NCBI GenBank assembly: GCA_024234615.1
Contig: JACKNY010000003.1
Span: 124,001 to 188,000, forward strand
Length of the DNA stretch: 64,000 nucleotides
Source of the DNA: Pseudomonadales bacterium
GTDB lineage: Bacteria > Pseudomonadota > Gammaproteobacteria > Pseudomonadales > IMCC2047
Reading direction: 5' to 3'
The position numbers and the translations under genes were made by a program. Of this stretch, positions 17,808 through 25,112 are shown in pieces. The notes beneath the pieces are model-generated. The model ran no database searches, had not been told where the DNA came from, and saw only the letters and a program-made list of their open reading frames with translations. Position 1 is the stretch's first letter; each line of letters begins with the position of its first letter.

Positions 17808-18847
17808 CTCCCAGCAAGTTTAATCAGGCAATTCTAAAATGGTTTGCTGAGCATGGCCGCACAGACTTGCCCTGGCAAAAGGCGATCAACCCGTATCGCG
17901 TATGGATTTCGGAAATCATGCTCCAGCAAACGCAGGTCAGCACGGTTATTCCTTACTATGAACGTTTTCTCGCCAGCTTCCCCAGCGTGAAACCCTTAGC
18001 GGCTGCCAGCGAAGATCAGGTTTTATCGCACTGGTCCGGGCTTGGTTACTATGCCCGCGCCCGCAACCTGCATAAAACGGCAAAGCAAATACAGCAGCAA
18101 TATCAAGGTGACTTTCCTAACTCCGTAGAGAAATTATCTGCGCTCCCCGGCATTGGCCGCTCCACCGCCGGGGCCATTATCAGTATTGCAATGAATGGTC
18201 GTGCGCCTATTTTAGACGGCAATGTAAAACGTGTGTTATCGCGCTTTCATGCTGTCGAAGGCTGGGCAGGACAATCCGCCGTGGCGGCAAAGCTTTGGCA
18301 ATATGCTGAAGACTACACACCAAAGTCTAACGTCGCGGCCTACACCCAAGCGATCATGGATCTTGGTGCGACGGTCTGCACCCGCACCAAGCCTCAGTGC
18401 CACCAATGCCCGCTAAGTAGAAACTGCGCTGCCCATTTGAGCGACCAGGTGACGGCTTTTCCCCAGCGCAAACTCAAATTTAACATTCCCACCAAACAAT
18501 CCTATTGCCTCATTTTAAAAAACCAAAACGGAGAAGTTTTGTTAGAAAAGCGGCCACCTTCAGGTATCTGGGGTGGCCTTTGGAGTTTGCCGGAAGATAG
18601 GGATAAAAACACGCTATACGAGCGATGGCAGCAGAGACTCGGATGCGAAATCAACAATCCGAGCGAATGCGACAAGCTACGACATACCTTCTCCCACTTT
18701 CACCTTGAGCTACAACCAATCCAAGCACAAATCCAATATCAGAGCACACAGATACAAGACTCAGACCGTTGGCGCTGGTATCAGGCGGAAGAACTTAAAA
18801 AAATTGGCCTCGCCGCTCCCATCAAAAAACTACTCGAAAGAGGCTAA
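17804..18847 (+). CDS. mutY: A/G-specific adenine glycosylase MutY
   Basis: 347 residues. Catalytic Glu lies in RVWISEIMLQQTQV. The helix-hairpin-helix is LPGIGRSTAGAI, with the catalytic Asp in LDGNVKRVLSR. The 4Fe-4S loop is CTRTKPQCHQCPLSRNC (C-X6-C-X2-C-X5-C). A C-terminal NUDIX-like domain (about 230-345) with LLEKRPPSGIWGGLWSLPE recognises 8-oxoguanine. It removes adenine mispaired with oxidised guanine. Translation is coupled to the AsmA gene; yggX follows 76 bp downstream, as in E. coli. Confidence 0.96.
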   Translation: MTPSKFNQAILKWFAEHGRTDLPWQKAINPYRVWISEIMLQQTQVSTVIPYYERFLASFPSVKPLAAASEDQVLSHWSGLGYYARARNLHKTAKQIQQQYQGDFPNSVEKLSALPGIGRSTAGAIISIAMNGRAPILDGNVKRVLSRFHAVEGWAGQSAVAAKLWQYAEDYTPKSNVAAYTQAIMDLGATVCTRTKPQCHQCPLSRNCAAHLSDQVTAFPQRKLKFNIPTKQSYCLILKNQNGEVLLEKRPPSGIWGGLWSLPEDRDKNTLYERWQQRLGCEINNPSECDKLRHTFSHFHLELQPIQAQIQYQSTQIQDSDRWRWYQAEELKKIGLAAPIKKLLERG

Positions 18848-18923
18848 GCAAAAACTGAACTAGTCTTATCCTACCTAGCTAAGTACAATGCAACACTCAG
18901 TTTTATGACGATTAGGAAGCCCC

Positions 18924-19202
18924 ATGAGTCGCACAGTTTTTTGTAAAAAATATCAACAAGAATTAGAAGGCCTCGACGCCCCCCCCTATCCTGGGCCAAA
19001 AGGACAGGATATCTTTGATAACGTCTCCAAAAAAGCTTGGCAGGAATGGCTGCAACATCAAACCATGATTATAAACGAGCGCAAACTGAATATGGTCGAT
19101 GCCGCCTCACGCAAATTCCTGGCTGAGCAAATGGAAAAATTTCTTGCCGGTGAAGACTTCGCGCGCGCTGAGGGCTATGTGCCACCCAGCAAGCCGGAAT
19201 AA
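18924..19202 (+). CDS. yggX: Fe(2+)-trafficking protein YggX
   Basis: 92 residues, the exact family size. It begins MSRTVFCKKYQQELEGLD, with the conserved Cys7. PYPGPKGQDIFDNVSKKAWQEW and LNMVDAASRKFL are family signatures. YggX protects iron-sulfur clusters from oxidation and is usually linked to mutY, as here. AGGAAG precedes the ATG. Confidence 0.95.
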   Translation: MSRTVFCKKYQQELEGLDAPPYPGPKGQDIFDNVSKKAWQEWLQHQTMIINERKLNMVDAASRKFLAEQMEKFLAGEDFARAEGYVPPSKPE

Positions 19203-19224
19203 CCAAATTTTGGCAGAATTACTC

Positions 19225-19253
19225 TTGACTACAATTCGCTAGAACGGTTTAAT
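19225..19253 (+). promoter_or_regulatory. Promoter of tRNA-Phe
   Basis: TTGACT at 19225-19230, a 17-bp spacer, TTTAAT at 19248-19253, then a GC-rich stretch (AGCCGCCC), the discriminator pattern of stringently controlled stable-RNA promoters. The tRNA begins about 50 bp past the predicted start. Confidence 0.65.
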
Positions 19254-19309
19254 AGCCGCCCTGTTCGATTGGGTTATCTGCTTATCCATCGACAAAGTGT
19301 AAAAAGAAT

Positions 19310-19385
<76 letters not shown>

Positions 19386-19440
19386 TTTTTCCCTTTATTT
19401 TCAACCGCTTGCAAAAACCACCCTACCAACTGAACTTCTA

Positions 19441-19470
19441 AATGCACAGATAATGCACAGATAATGTGCA
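19441..19470. repeat. Tandem 11-bp repeats 55 bp beyond tRNA-Phe
   Basis: AATGCACAGAT occurs at 19441-19451 and 19452-19462, then a partial third unit AATGTGCAG (one internal change). Short direct repeats beside a tRNA 3' end resemble integrase arm-binding sites of P4-like islands. This is inference, supported by the integrase remnant at 19904. Confidence 0.5.
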
Positions 19471-19528
19471 GTTTTATAAAAAAACTAATTAATTCTCCTT
19501 CCTATACTGTTCAAATATCCCCTTTTAT

Positions 19529-19741
19529 TTATCTAGTATGGCAATCGGGGCAACAATGAGCACACCCATCCACGCTGTTATAAAAAACCTTAGCTACTGA
19601 AATTGCAGTTGAGCAATCAGAAAAACTTCCCAATTCATACTGATTTTTATATTCGGGTAAGTACGGACAGTTTGCTCCCAAGTTATGCACTTCATGTTCT
19701 CCAGTTGGCTGAGGTTGTCTATTAACACAATATTGATGCAT
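19529..19741 (-). CDS. Small Cys/His-rich conserved protein
   Basis: 70 residues from ATG at 19739-19741, preceded by AAGGA with 7-bp spacing. The chain has EHEVHNLGANCPYLP, then LGSFSDCSTAISVAKVFY, and ends in VDGCAHCCPDCHTR. The Cys arrangement (CxxCCxxCH at the end plus two earlier Cys and a His) suggests a metal-binding or redox fold. I recognise the layout (HEVH...CPYLP...LG.F..C..A...A...Y...DGC..CC..CHT) as one seen in short unannotated bacterial proteins, with no known function. It lies in the AT-rich region between tRNA-Phe and an integrase remnant, so it is probably cargo. Confidence 0.65.
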   Translation of the reverse strand: MHQYCVNRQPQPTGEHEVHNLGANCPYLPEYKNQYELGSFSDCSTAISVAKVFYNSVDGCAHCCPDCHTR

Positions 19742-19903
19742 GTTTTTTCCTTATTTTTATTTTTGGTAAATACTAGATTATTTAGCTTAGCTAGAAGCAA
19801 ACTAAAAACTGTATGTAGTCTTACTACCAGACAAAGCAGAGCGATTATCTCACAAGAAAATCTTAATTCAACTTACATGTAACCATAATAATTTAAAGGC
19901 TAT

Positions 19904-19987
19904 TCAATGGGTTATACTTAACCGCGCCAATAAGTTTTCAAGAGCAAGATGAGCATATCGCATAGTTACCTTAATTGTTGGCGCCGA
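19904..19987 (-). pseudogene. C-terminal remnant of a tyrosine recombinase (integrase)
   Basis: The last 27 codons read SAPTIKVTMRYAHLALENL and on to a TGA. This matches the end of phage/island integrases, usually HSSIKVTMRYAHLAPENL, where the Tyr of MRYAHLA is the DNA-cleaving nucleophile. Upstream of this the frame has no integrase-like sequence, so only the tail survives. It points towards tRNA-Phe, the usual arrangement for an island inserted at that tRNA. The 451 bp from 19742 to 20193 hold only this remnant; I see no intact gene there. Confidence 0.7.
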
Positions 19988-20193
19988 TTGAAAACTAATG
20001 GAACGACCTTTCCTAATGTAGGCCAAATTAGTCCTAAAATCGAAGCAACTGCCAAAAATTACCAAGAACCAGGAAAGGGTTAGTCCTCGCAAAAAACATA
20101 CTATACTCAAGGCTCAAGCGATAACTATGTGAGGATACCCTTAATAGAATAGGGATTCCGGTAATCTGGATGTAATACTACAAGGAGCACAAA

Positions 20194-20640
20194 ATGTACG
20201 CTGACAAAATCCTAATAACCATCTATTCAATACTCACAATTAGCTGCCTATGCCTTGCAGGCGGGAACTACTATTACTGGATGAAATGGAATGAAACCCG
20301 ACAAGAAGTCACCATACTTCAACATAAGGTCAATGCTCGAAACAAAGAAATAAACCATCTAAGGACACAATTCACTTCATTAGATAAACAAAAGCTACTA
20401 ACCAAAAACACGGCAAAGAAACCTATAAAAAAACCAATAAGGAAACCAGCCAAAGCACTAACATACTTAGCAACAAAACCTAAATCTCAAACAATCAGCG
20501 AATCACAAGAAAAGCACAATCAGTGCGTAAAACTTAAAAAAATGATGGATCCACTCGATGAAAAATCATCCTATTATAAAAAACTTCAAGATCAATTTTA
20601 CGACCTTAACTGCATAATCAGGCATAACGATTATTTTTGA
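20194..20640 (+). CDS. Hypothetical membrane-anchored coiled-coil protein
   Basis: 148 residues, preceded by CAAGGAGCACAAA. One N-terminal membrane segment (about residues 6-29, ILITIYSILTISCLCLAGG) is followed by a coiled-coil stretch (about 34-65, TRQEVTILQHKVNARNKEI). A basic linker has tandem KKPIKKPIRKPAK, and the C-terminal part contains two Cys (CVKLKK and LNCIIRH). The topology resembles single-pass anchors with a charged periplasmic or cytoplasmic stalk. I do not recognise a family. AT-rich codon use sets it apart from the flanking core genes, and it lies inside the decayed element. Confidence 0.6.
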   Translation: MYADKILITIYSILTISCLCLAGGNYYYWMKWNETRQEVTILQHKVNARNKEINHLRTQFTSLDKQKLLTKNTAKKPIKKPIRKPAKALTYLATKPKSQTISESQEKHNQCVKLKKMMDPLDEKSSYYKKLQDQFYDLNCIIRHNDYF

Positions 20641-20716
20641 AAAATGAACACATTTTATGTGTTATTTGTGACTTTCTACGATTTTGGGCGATAGCTGAGC
20701 ATTTGATTTAAAAGGT

Positions 20717-20938
20717 TTATGGCCGATTTTGTCTTAGCCATAAGGCACTAAAACCCCCTCTTATCGATTGTTCGATAGTCACCCTCAAAGATTCCCGGAT
20801 AGTCGGGTTTTGATACTCCGGTACCATGCGGCTCCAGAAGGAGTAAGTGCTCGGCCTTGATTGGCGGTCTTGCACGATGTGTTGATAAATTTCTCTTAAG
20901 TGTTCTTGTGCCCGGTGCGTCCATGCTACTTCGATCAT
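20717..20938 (-). pseudogene. Broken ParE/RelE-type toxin gene
   Basis: The frame starts with MIEVAWTHRAQEHLREIYQHIVQD, the N-terminal helices of a ParE toxin. It then jumps to SRMVPEYQNPTIRE, the middle beta-strand region, so the intervening helix is largely missing. After IRE the correct continuation (IFEGDYRTID) is found in another reading frame, which shows a frameshift. In-frame translation ends in unrelated residues. The gene therefore carries both an internal deletion and a frameshift and should be inactive. Its ATG overlaps the stop of an antitoxin remnant. Confidence 0.65.
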
Positions 20939-21003
20939 TTAGTCTGGCCCAAACCCTTATGCAATTGTTCGGTGCTAATCAACCGCCCTGCTTCGACATC
21001 GCC
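20935..21003 (-). pseudogene. Antitoxin C-terminal remnant
   Basis: Just upstream of the ParE remnant, an open stretch reads GDVEAGRLISTEQLHKGLG and ends at a TGA that overlaps the toxin ATG (ATGA). The GRLIS-E pattern is common near the end of antitoxins paired with ParE/RelE toxins (usually GRLISHEEV). No start or DNA-binding domain is visible upstream before the methyltransferase gene begins at 21047. Only the tail remains. Confidence 0.45.
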
Positions 21004-21046
21004 ACTCCCCTTGGGAGAAGGGATTTGACTGCTGGCGCGGCCGCTT

Positions 21047-21757
21047 TTACCTTGTGTAACGCAAAATCACTCCTTTAAAGGGTTTATCCAGATAGGCCCT
21101 GTCACCTGATCTGGTGAGCTCCATAGTGAACCCTAACGCCATCATTTTACGGCTGAATTTCGTATGTCTACCACGCCCGGGGTCTACTAAAATAACGTCA
21201 CAGTGCGCCTTGCAGTGCTGCGCAATAAAGGCAACCAGTAAATGAATATGTTGGTCCTCATAGAGCAGGTCGCTACCGATAACTAGGTCGTATTCACCCA
21301 AAGCGGTTTTCGGGTCAGCCCAGCCAGTGCGCACAAAAGGAATCAAGGGGTCATGATTGAGCTGCGCATTCTTGATCAGGAAAGCTTCCGCTTCCGGGTG
21401 GTGGTCGGTGGCGGTGATATCTGCCTTGAGGTGGTTCAGCAATAAGCTGCTTAAACCTATACCGCAACCGACTTCGAGAATCCGTTTATTGGTAATATCG
21501 AAGTTAAACAGGTAGTGGGCAAGCACGAGTCCGGAGGGCCACACAACACCAAACATGGGCCAAGACGCCGAGCAAATGCCCAGGTCTGCCGCTACACCTT
21601 GCTCATCGGAAAACTCCTGCCGATCACGCAAAGTTCGCAGATGGATATCCACTGCTTCAAATTCGTGCGTGTTATAACAAACCCTTACTGTCATCACTGC
21701 ATGCCTATTTAATAACGTTGCCAGCAGACAACTTGTTTCACACAAGGCATGTGCCAT
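21047..21757 (-). CDS. Class I SAM-dependent methyltransferase, METTL21-like
   Basis: 236 residues from ATG at 21755-21757, preceded by GGAG at 6 bp; a TTG at 21769 is in frame but less likely. SAM-binding motif I is RILEVGCGIGLSSLLL, the acidic residue follows in DITATDHHPEAE, and motif IV is YDLVIGSDLLYED. The tryptophan-rich entry FGVVWPSGLVLAHYL resembles protein-lysine methyltransferases of the METTL21/Methyltransf_16 family. The substrate is unknown. It is divergent from the metal efflux operon. Confidence 0.8.
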   Translation of the reverse strand: MAHALCETSCLLATLLNRHAVMTVRVCYNTHEFEAVDIHLRTLRDRQEFSDEQGVAADLGICSASWPMFGVVWPSGLVLAHYLFNFDITNKRILEVGCGIGLSSLLLNHLKADITATDHHPEAEAFLIKNAQLNHDPLIPFVRTGWADPKTALGEYDLVIGSDLLYEDQHIHLLVAFIAQHCKAHCDVILVDPGRGRHTKFSRKMMALGFTMELTRSGDRAYLDKPFKGVILRYTR

Positions 21758-21791
21758 AGGAATCTCCAAATTACATTAATACGCCCCCTGT

Positions 21792-21806
21792 AGCGAATAT
21801 TTCGCT
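21792..21806. promoter_or_regulatory. Palindrome in the methyltransferase/efflux divergent region
   Basis: AGCGAATATTTCGCT is a perfect 6-3-6 inverted repeat, 35 bp upstream of the methyltransferase start and 45 bp upstream of the efflux promoter. It could be an operator. The binding protein is unknown. Confidence 0.4.
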
Positions 21807-21850
21807 GATATTAATTAGGCATAGAGGTTACGTCACTATCAAAAAAATCA

Positions 21851-21878
21851 TTGAACTACTGCCAATCTGATGTACTCT
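21851..21878 (+). promoter_or_regulatory. Candidate promoter of the metal-efflux operon
   Basis: TTGAAC at 21851-21856, a 16-bp spacer, TACTCT at 21873-21878, 39 bp before the ATG at 21918. Confidence 0.45.
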
Positions 21879-21917
21879 ATTAAGCACAGTTGGTAAAAAC
21901 GGGTTTGCATCCAAACA

Positions 21918-22280
21918 ATGTTAACTATCAAACAGACTCTCCTCAGCCTGACACTACTAGTCTTTCTTGGCCAGGGGTTTTCTGCGTTGGCGAATCCTTG
22001 TTTGCCGATGGCGACGATATCAGATACCGGACTCGATGGTGCGGTGACCGTGCCGATGGATCACTCCAGCCATGAAACCTCCACTGTCGACCCTGCTTCG
22101 AGTGTAAGCCATTGTGATATGCAGGACTGCGGCTGTGATCTAGGTGGCTGCGCGTCTGGCTTACTATCCTCGGCACAGGCGGCAATTACACCGCTTATCG
22201 ATTCACTAGAAAGCCAATACCAAAACTCCCAAAAAAACCAAGTTTCAAGTTCGCTCTTCCGACCTCCTATTTCCTGCTAA
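21918..22280 (+). CDS. Small exported Cys/His/Met-rich protein of the metal-efflux operon
   Basis: 120 residues with a signal peptide (about residues 1-26, LLSLTLLVFLGQGFSALA). Possible soft-metal ligands follow: MDHSSHE in the middle, then HCDMQDCGCDLGGC. The rest is low in features. It lies 122 bp upstream of the outer-membrane efflux gene, on the same strand. Its composition and position suggest periplasmic copper or silver binding, as in CopL-like proteins, but I recognise no defined family. No clear ribosome site is visible before the ATG. Confidence 0.6.
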   Translation: MLTIKQTLLSLTLLVFLGQGFSALANPCLPMATISDTGLDGAVTVPMDHSSHETSTVDPASSVSHCDMQDCGCDLGGCASGLLSSAQAAITPLIDSLESQYQNSQKNQVSSSLFRPPISC

Positions 22281-22402
22281 TACAGGATAGTTGCGCCCGT
22301 TTTTTGGCGTTTTGAGTCACCACTCAGCTATCCGTAATCTATTGGCGGGAGACATTAAGCTCCCGATATCTGTTTTGACTGTAATCCGCTCCGGGAGCGA
22401 CT

Positions 22403-23731
22403 ATGAAAACCAAAGCTACTCGCACGAAATGGCATTGTGCTGTTTCATTCTTTTTGCGCACAGCTACCTGTCTGCTGATGTTAGTTATTGCGCAGACGCA
22501 GGCGTCGATAGGCCGTAATGAATTAGCACTGGAAACCGCTGTGGAAGCTGCGGTCAGTAACAATCCATCGCTGGCCGAAGTGCAAGCGCGCTATGCGGCG
22601 CTTGCGGAAATTCCTTCTCAGGTCAGCGCCTTGCCTGACCCCATGTTGCAACTCGGCCTGATGAATATGCCAACGGATTCCTTCGATTTCGATCAGGAAC
22701 CCATGACGCAAATACAGTTCGGCGTGACGCAGGCGATTCCGTTTCCGGGCAAACTATCCTTGCGCAAAGAAGCGGCTGAGTATCGCGCTGAAGCGGCGGC
22801 TCATTCCGTGGACGAGATGCGTCTGGGACTTATCAACACTGTCCGCGAAGCCTGGTGGCAACTTTATTACCTGGACCGCGCCTTGGAAACCACCATCAAC
22901 AATCAGTCTTTATTGCGCCAGTTTATTGAAGTCGCCATCACCAAATATGAGACTGGCAAGGGCTTGCAACAGGACGTATTGCTGGCACAACTGGAACTGT
23001 CCAAACTCGTGGATCAGCATATCCAATTGCGCGCCCTGCGGTTACGGCAATCGATCAAACTTAATATTCTGATGAATACCCAGCCAAATCAATCGTTACT
23101 ATTACCCAGTCAGGTATCAAAGCAGCTACCGGATATTAAAGCAGAAGCGTTTTACTATGAGCACGCCGAGTCCTCACGCCCCTTATTGAAGCAAGCGGAA
23201 CAACAACTCGCCAGCGCCCAATCCCAGTTGGATTTAGCCAAACGTGATCGCTATCCGGATTTCAGTCTGGGGCTGACTTACGGCGATCGACAGGGTAGCA
23301 ATTCGTTACCTATGGGCGGATCTCGCTCAGATTTTTTATCACTTATGATCGGTGTAAAAATCCCTCTATATGCAGGGGCCAAACAGTCGAAAGCGATAAA
23401 ACAACGCAGCAGCGAATTCCAACAAAATCGCTACGCCCTGCTGGACGATAAACTTAAGGTAATGGCGGAGATTTCCAACGCGGTCACTGATTACCAGCGG
23501 TCACGCGAACAGTTTACTTTGTTTGAAAAAGGCATCGTACCGCAGGCGCGGCAAACGGTTGAATCTATGCTGGCCGGGTATCAGGTGAACCAGGTCGACT
23601 TCCTCAATCTCATACGCAGCCAAATCACTCTATTCAATTATGAACTGCAATATTGGAAGACGCTCAGTGAAGCCAAACAGGCATTATCCAGCCTAGAAGC
23701 CGCAGTTGGAGAGGATACAATTTATGAATAA
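22403..23731 (+). CDS. TolC-family outer-membrane efflux protein, CusC/CzcC type
   Basis: 442 residues with an N-terminal signal (about 1-36, ending near TQASIG). Two OEP repeats are typical of TolC proteins, with VEAAVSNNPSLAEVQARY opening the first and ASAQSQLDLAKRDRYPDFSLGL opening the second. There is no lipobox Cys at the mature end, unlike enteric CusC. GGGAG precedes the ATG. It provides the outer-membrane channel for the RND pump encoded next. Its stop overlaps the adaptor start. Confidence 0.88.
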   Translation: MKTKATRTKWHCAVSFFLRTATCLLMLVIAQTQASIGRNELALETAVEAAVSNNPSLAEVQARYAALAEIPSQVSALPDPMLQLGLMNMPTDSFDFDQEPMTQIQFGVTQAIPFPGKLSLRKEAAEYRAEAAAHSVDEMRLGLINTVREAWWQLYYLDRALETTINNQSLLRQFIEVAITKYETGKGLQQDVLLAQLELSKLVDQHIQLRALRLRQSIKLNILMNTQPNQSLLLPSQVSKQLPDIKAEAFYYEHAESSRPLLKQAEQQLASAQSQLDLAKRDRYPDFSLGLTYGDRQGSNSLPMGGSRSDFLSLMIGVKIPLYAGAKQSKAIKQRSSEFQQNRYALLDDKLKVMAEISNAVTDYQRSREQFTLFEKGIVPQARQTVESMLAGYQVNQVDFLNLIRSQITLFNYELQYWKTLSEAKQALSSLEAAVGEDTIYE

Positions 23732-25112
23732 GTCCAGCATTGTTATCGCCATTCTCATGCTCGCCATCGGGCTGCTCGCCGGTTATTGGTTCTCTGACGG
23801 CAAGGTTGAACCGGCGCAACCCAGTGCCAGTAAGGCTGCGCAACCGCTGTTTTACCGCAACCCGATGAACCCCGCCATCACCTCTCCGGTGCCCACCAAG
23901 GATTCCATGGGCATGGACTATGTGCCGGTTTTCGCTAATGCCGCTGAGGGCAACGATAGCGCAGGCACCGTGAGCATTGATCCGGTGATGGTACAAAACA
24001 TCGGAGTACGCACAGCGATTGCAAAACGGGCATCGTTGAGCCGCTCTATTCGTGCGCTGGGTCGGGTTGCCTTTGATGAGCGACGCATCGTTAATTTACA
24101 CCCCAAGGTAGAAGGCTGGATCGATGAAATCCGCATTGATAAAACCGGACAGCAGGTGAAAAGTGATGATATTTTATTGAGCATCTATTCACCCAACCTG
24201 GTTTCCACGCAGCAGGAATATCTGTTGGCCTTAAATAATCGCGCGGCGCTTAAGGGAAGCCCCCTCGCCGAAATTAGCAAAGGCGCGGAATCGCTGGTCA
24301 CCAGTGCGCGGCAACGGCTTGAGATGCAGGATGTTGCCGAACATCAGATTCGCGAATTGGAACAAACCCGGCAGATCAAAAAAAATCTGCATATTCACGC
24401 ACCGACCGCAGGTACGGTGATTCGCATCGGTGCACGCCAAGGACAATACGTCACCCCGGCAACGGAGTTATACATGCTGGTCGACCTAAGCCAAGTTTGG
24501 GTATTTGCGGATGTCTACGAATATGAATTGCCCTGGATTAAGGTTGGCGACCAGGTTGCCATGACCTTAGCCTCCGTGCCGGGCAAAACCTTTGTCGGCA
24601 AACTGGATTATATCTACCCCTACGCCGAGACCAAAACCCGTACCATCAAAGTACGCCTGGTGTTTGATAATCCTGAACTGCTGCTGCGCCCTGATATGTT
24701 TGCCGAGGTGATTATCCGGGCGGACACTCAGGCAGACGCCGTCGTTATTCCCGCTGAGGCGGTAATTCGATCCGGTAGTCAGGATCAAGTTTTTCTGGTG
24801 CTCTCACCCGGCAAGTTTACCCCCAGAATCGTCACTCTGGGCTTGGAATCTGCGGGTCAGGTAGAGGTATTGAAAGGGCTCGAAGCCGGTGATGAAATCG
24901 TCACATCAGCACAATTTTTAGTGGATTCAGAATCAAAATTAAGTGAAGCCACGAGTAAAATGCTAGGGTTGATGGCACCGGTAATTACCACCACTGAAAC
25001 ACCAGCAAATGACACCGAGCATAGCTTACATAACGCAAGTTCACGTGACATACCTGTTGTAGATCAGGAAGTGGAAAACCCGGATCATCACGGAGCACAC
25101 CAGCATGATTAA
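23724..25112 (+). CDS. RND periplasmic adaptor, CusB type
   Basis: 462 residues from ATG at 23724, preceded by GGAGAGG; a TTG at 23706 is also in frame. An N-terminal membrane/signal segment is followed by a short heavy-metal-binding domain (about residues 45-70, FYRNPMNP ... DSMGMDYVPVF). The barrel-sandwich/lipoyl, hairpin and beta-barrel domains of a membrane fusion protein follow. The C-terminus is His-rich (DHHGAHQHD). It links the inner-membrane pump to the outer channel and may pass metal to the pump. It overlaps both neighbours by 8 bp. Confidence 0.9.
   Translation: MNKSSIVIAILMLAIGLLAGYWFSDGKVEPAQPSASKAAQPLFYRNPMNPAITSPVPTKDSMGMDYVPVFANAAEGNDSAGTVSIDPVMVQNIGVRTAIAKRASLSRSIRALGRVAFDERRIVNLHPKVEGWIDEIRIDKTGQQVKSDDILLSIYSPNLVSTQQEYLLALNNRAALKGSPLAEISKGAESLVTSARQRLEMQDVAEHQIRELEQTRQIKKNLHIHAPTAGTVIRIGARQGQYVTPATELYMLVDLSQVWVFADVYEYELPWIKVGDQVAMTLASVPGKTFVGKLDYIYPYAETKTRTIKVRLVFDNPELLLRPDMFAEVIIRADTQADAVVIPAEAVIRSGSQDQVFLVLSPGKFTPRIVTLGLESAGQVEVLKGLEAGDEIVTSAQFLVDSESKLSEATSKMLGLMAPVITTTETPANDTEHSLHNASSRDIPVVDQEVENPDHHGAHQHD

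Noticed and set aside
19594..19882. Overlapping short frames on both strands in the tRNA-adjacent region
   Set aside because: They overlap the better-supported Cys-rich gene, have no ribosome sites and show no family features.
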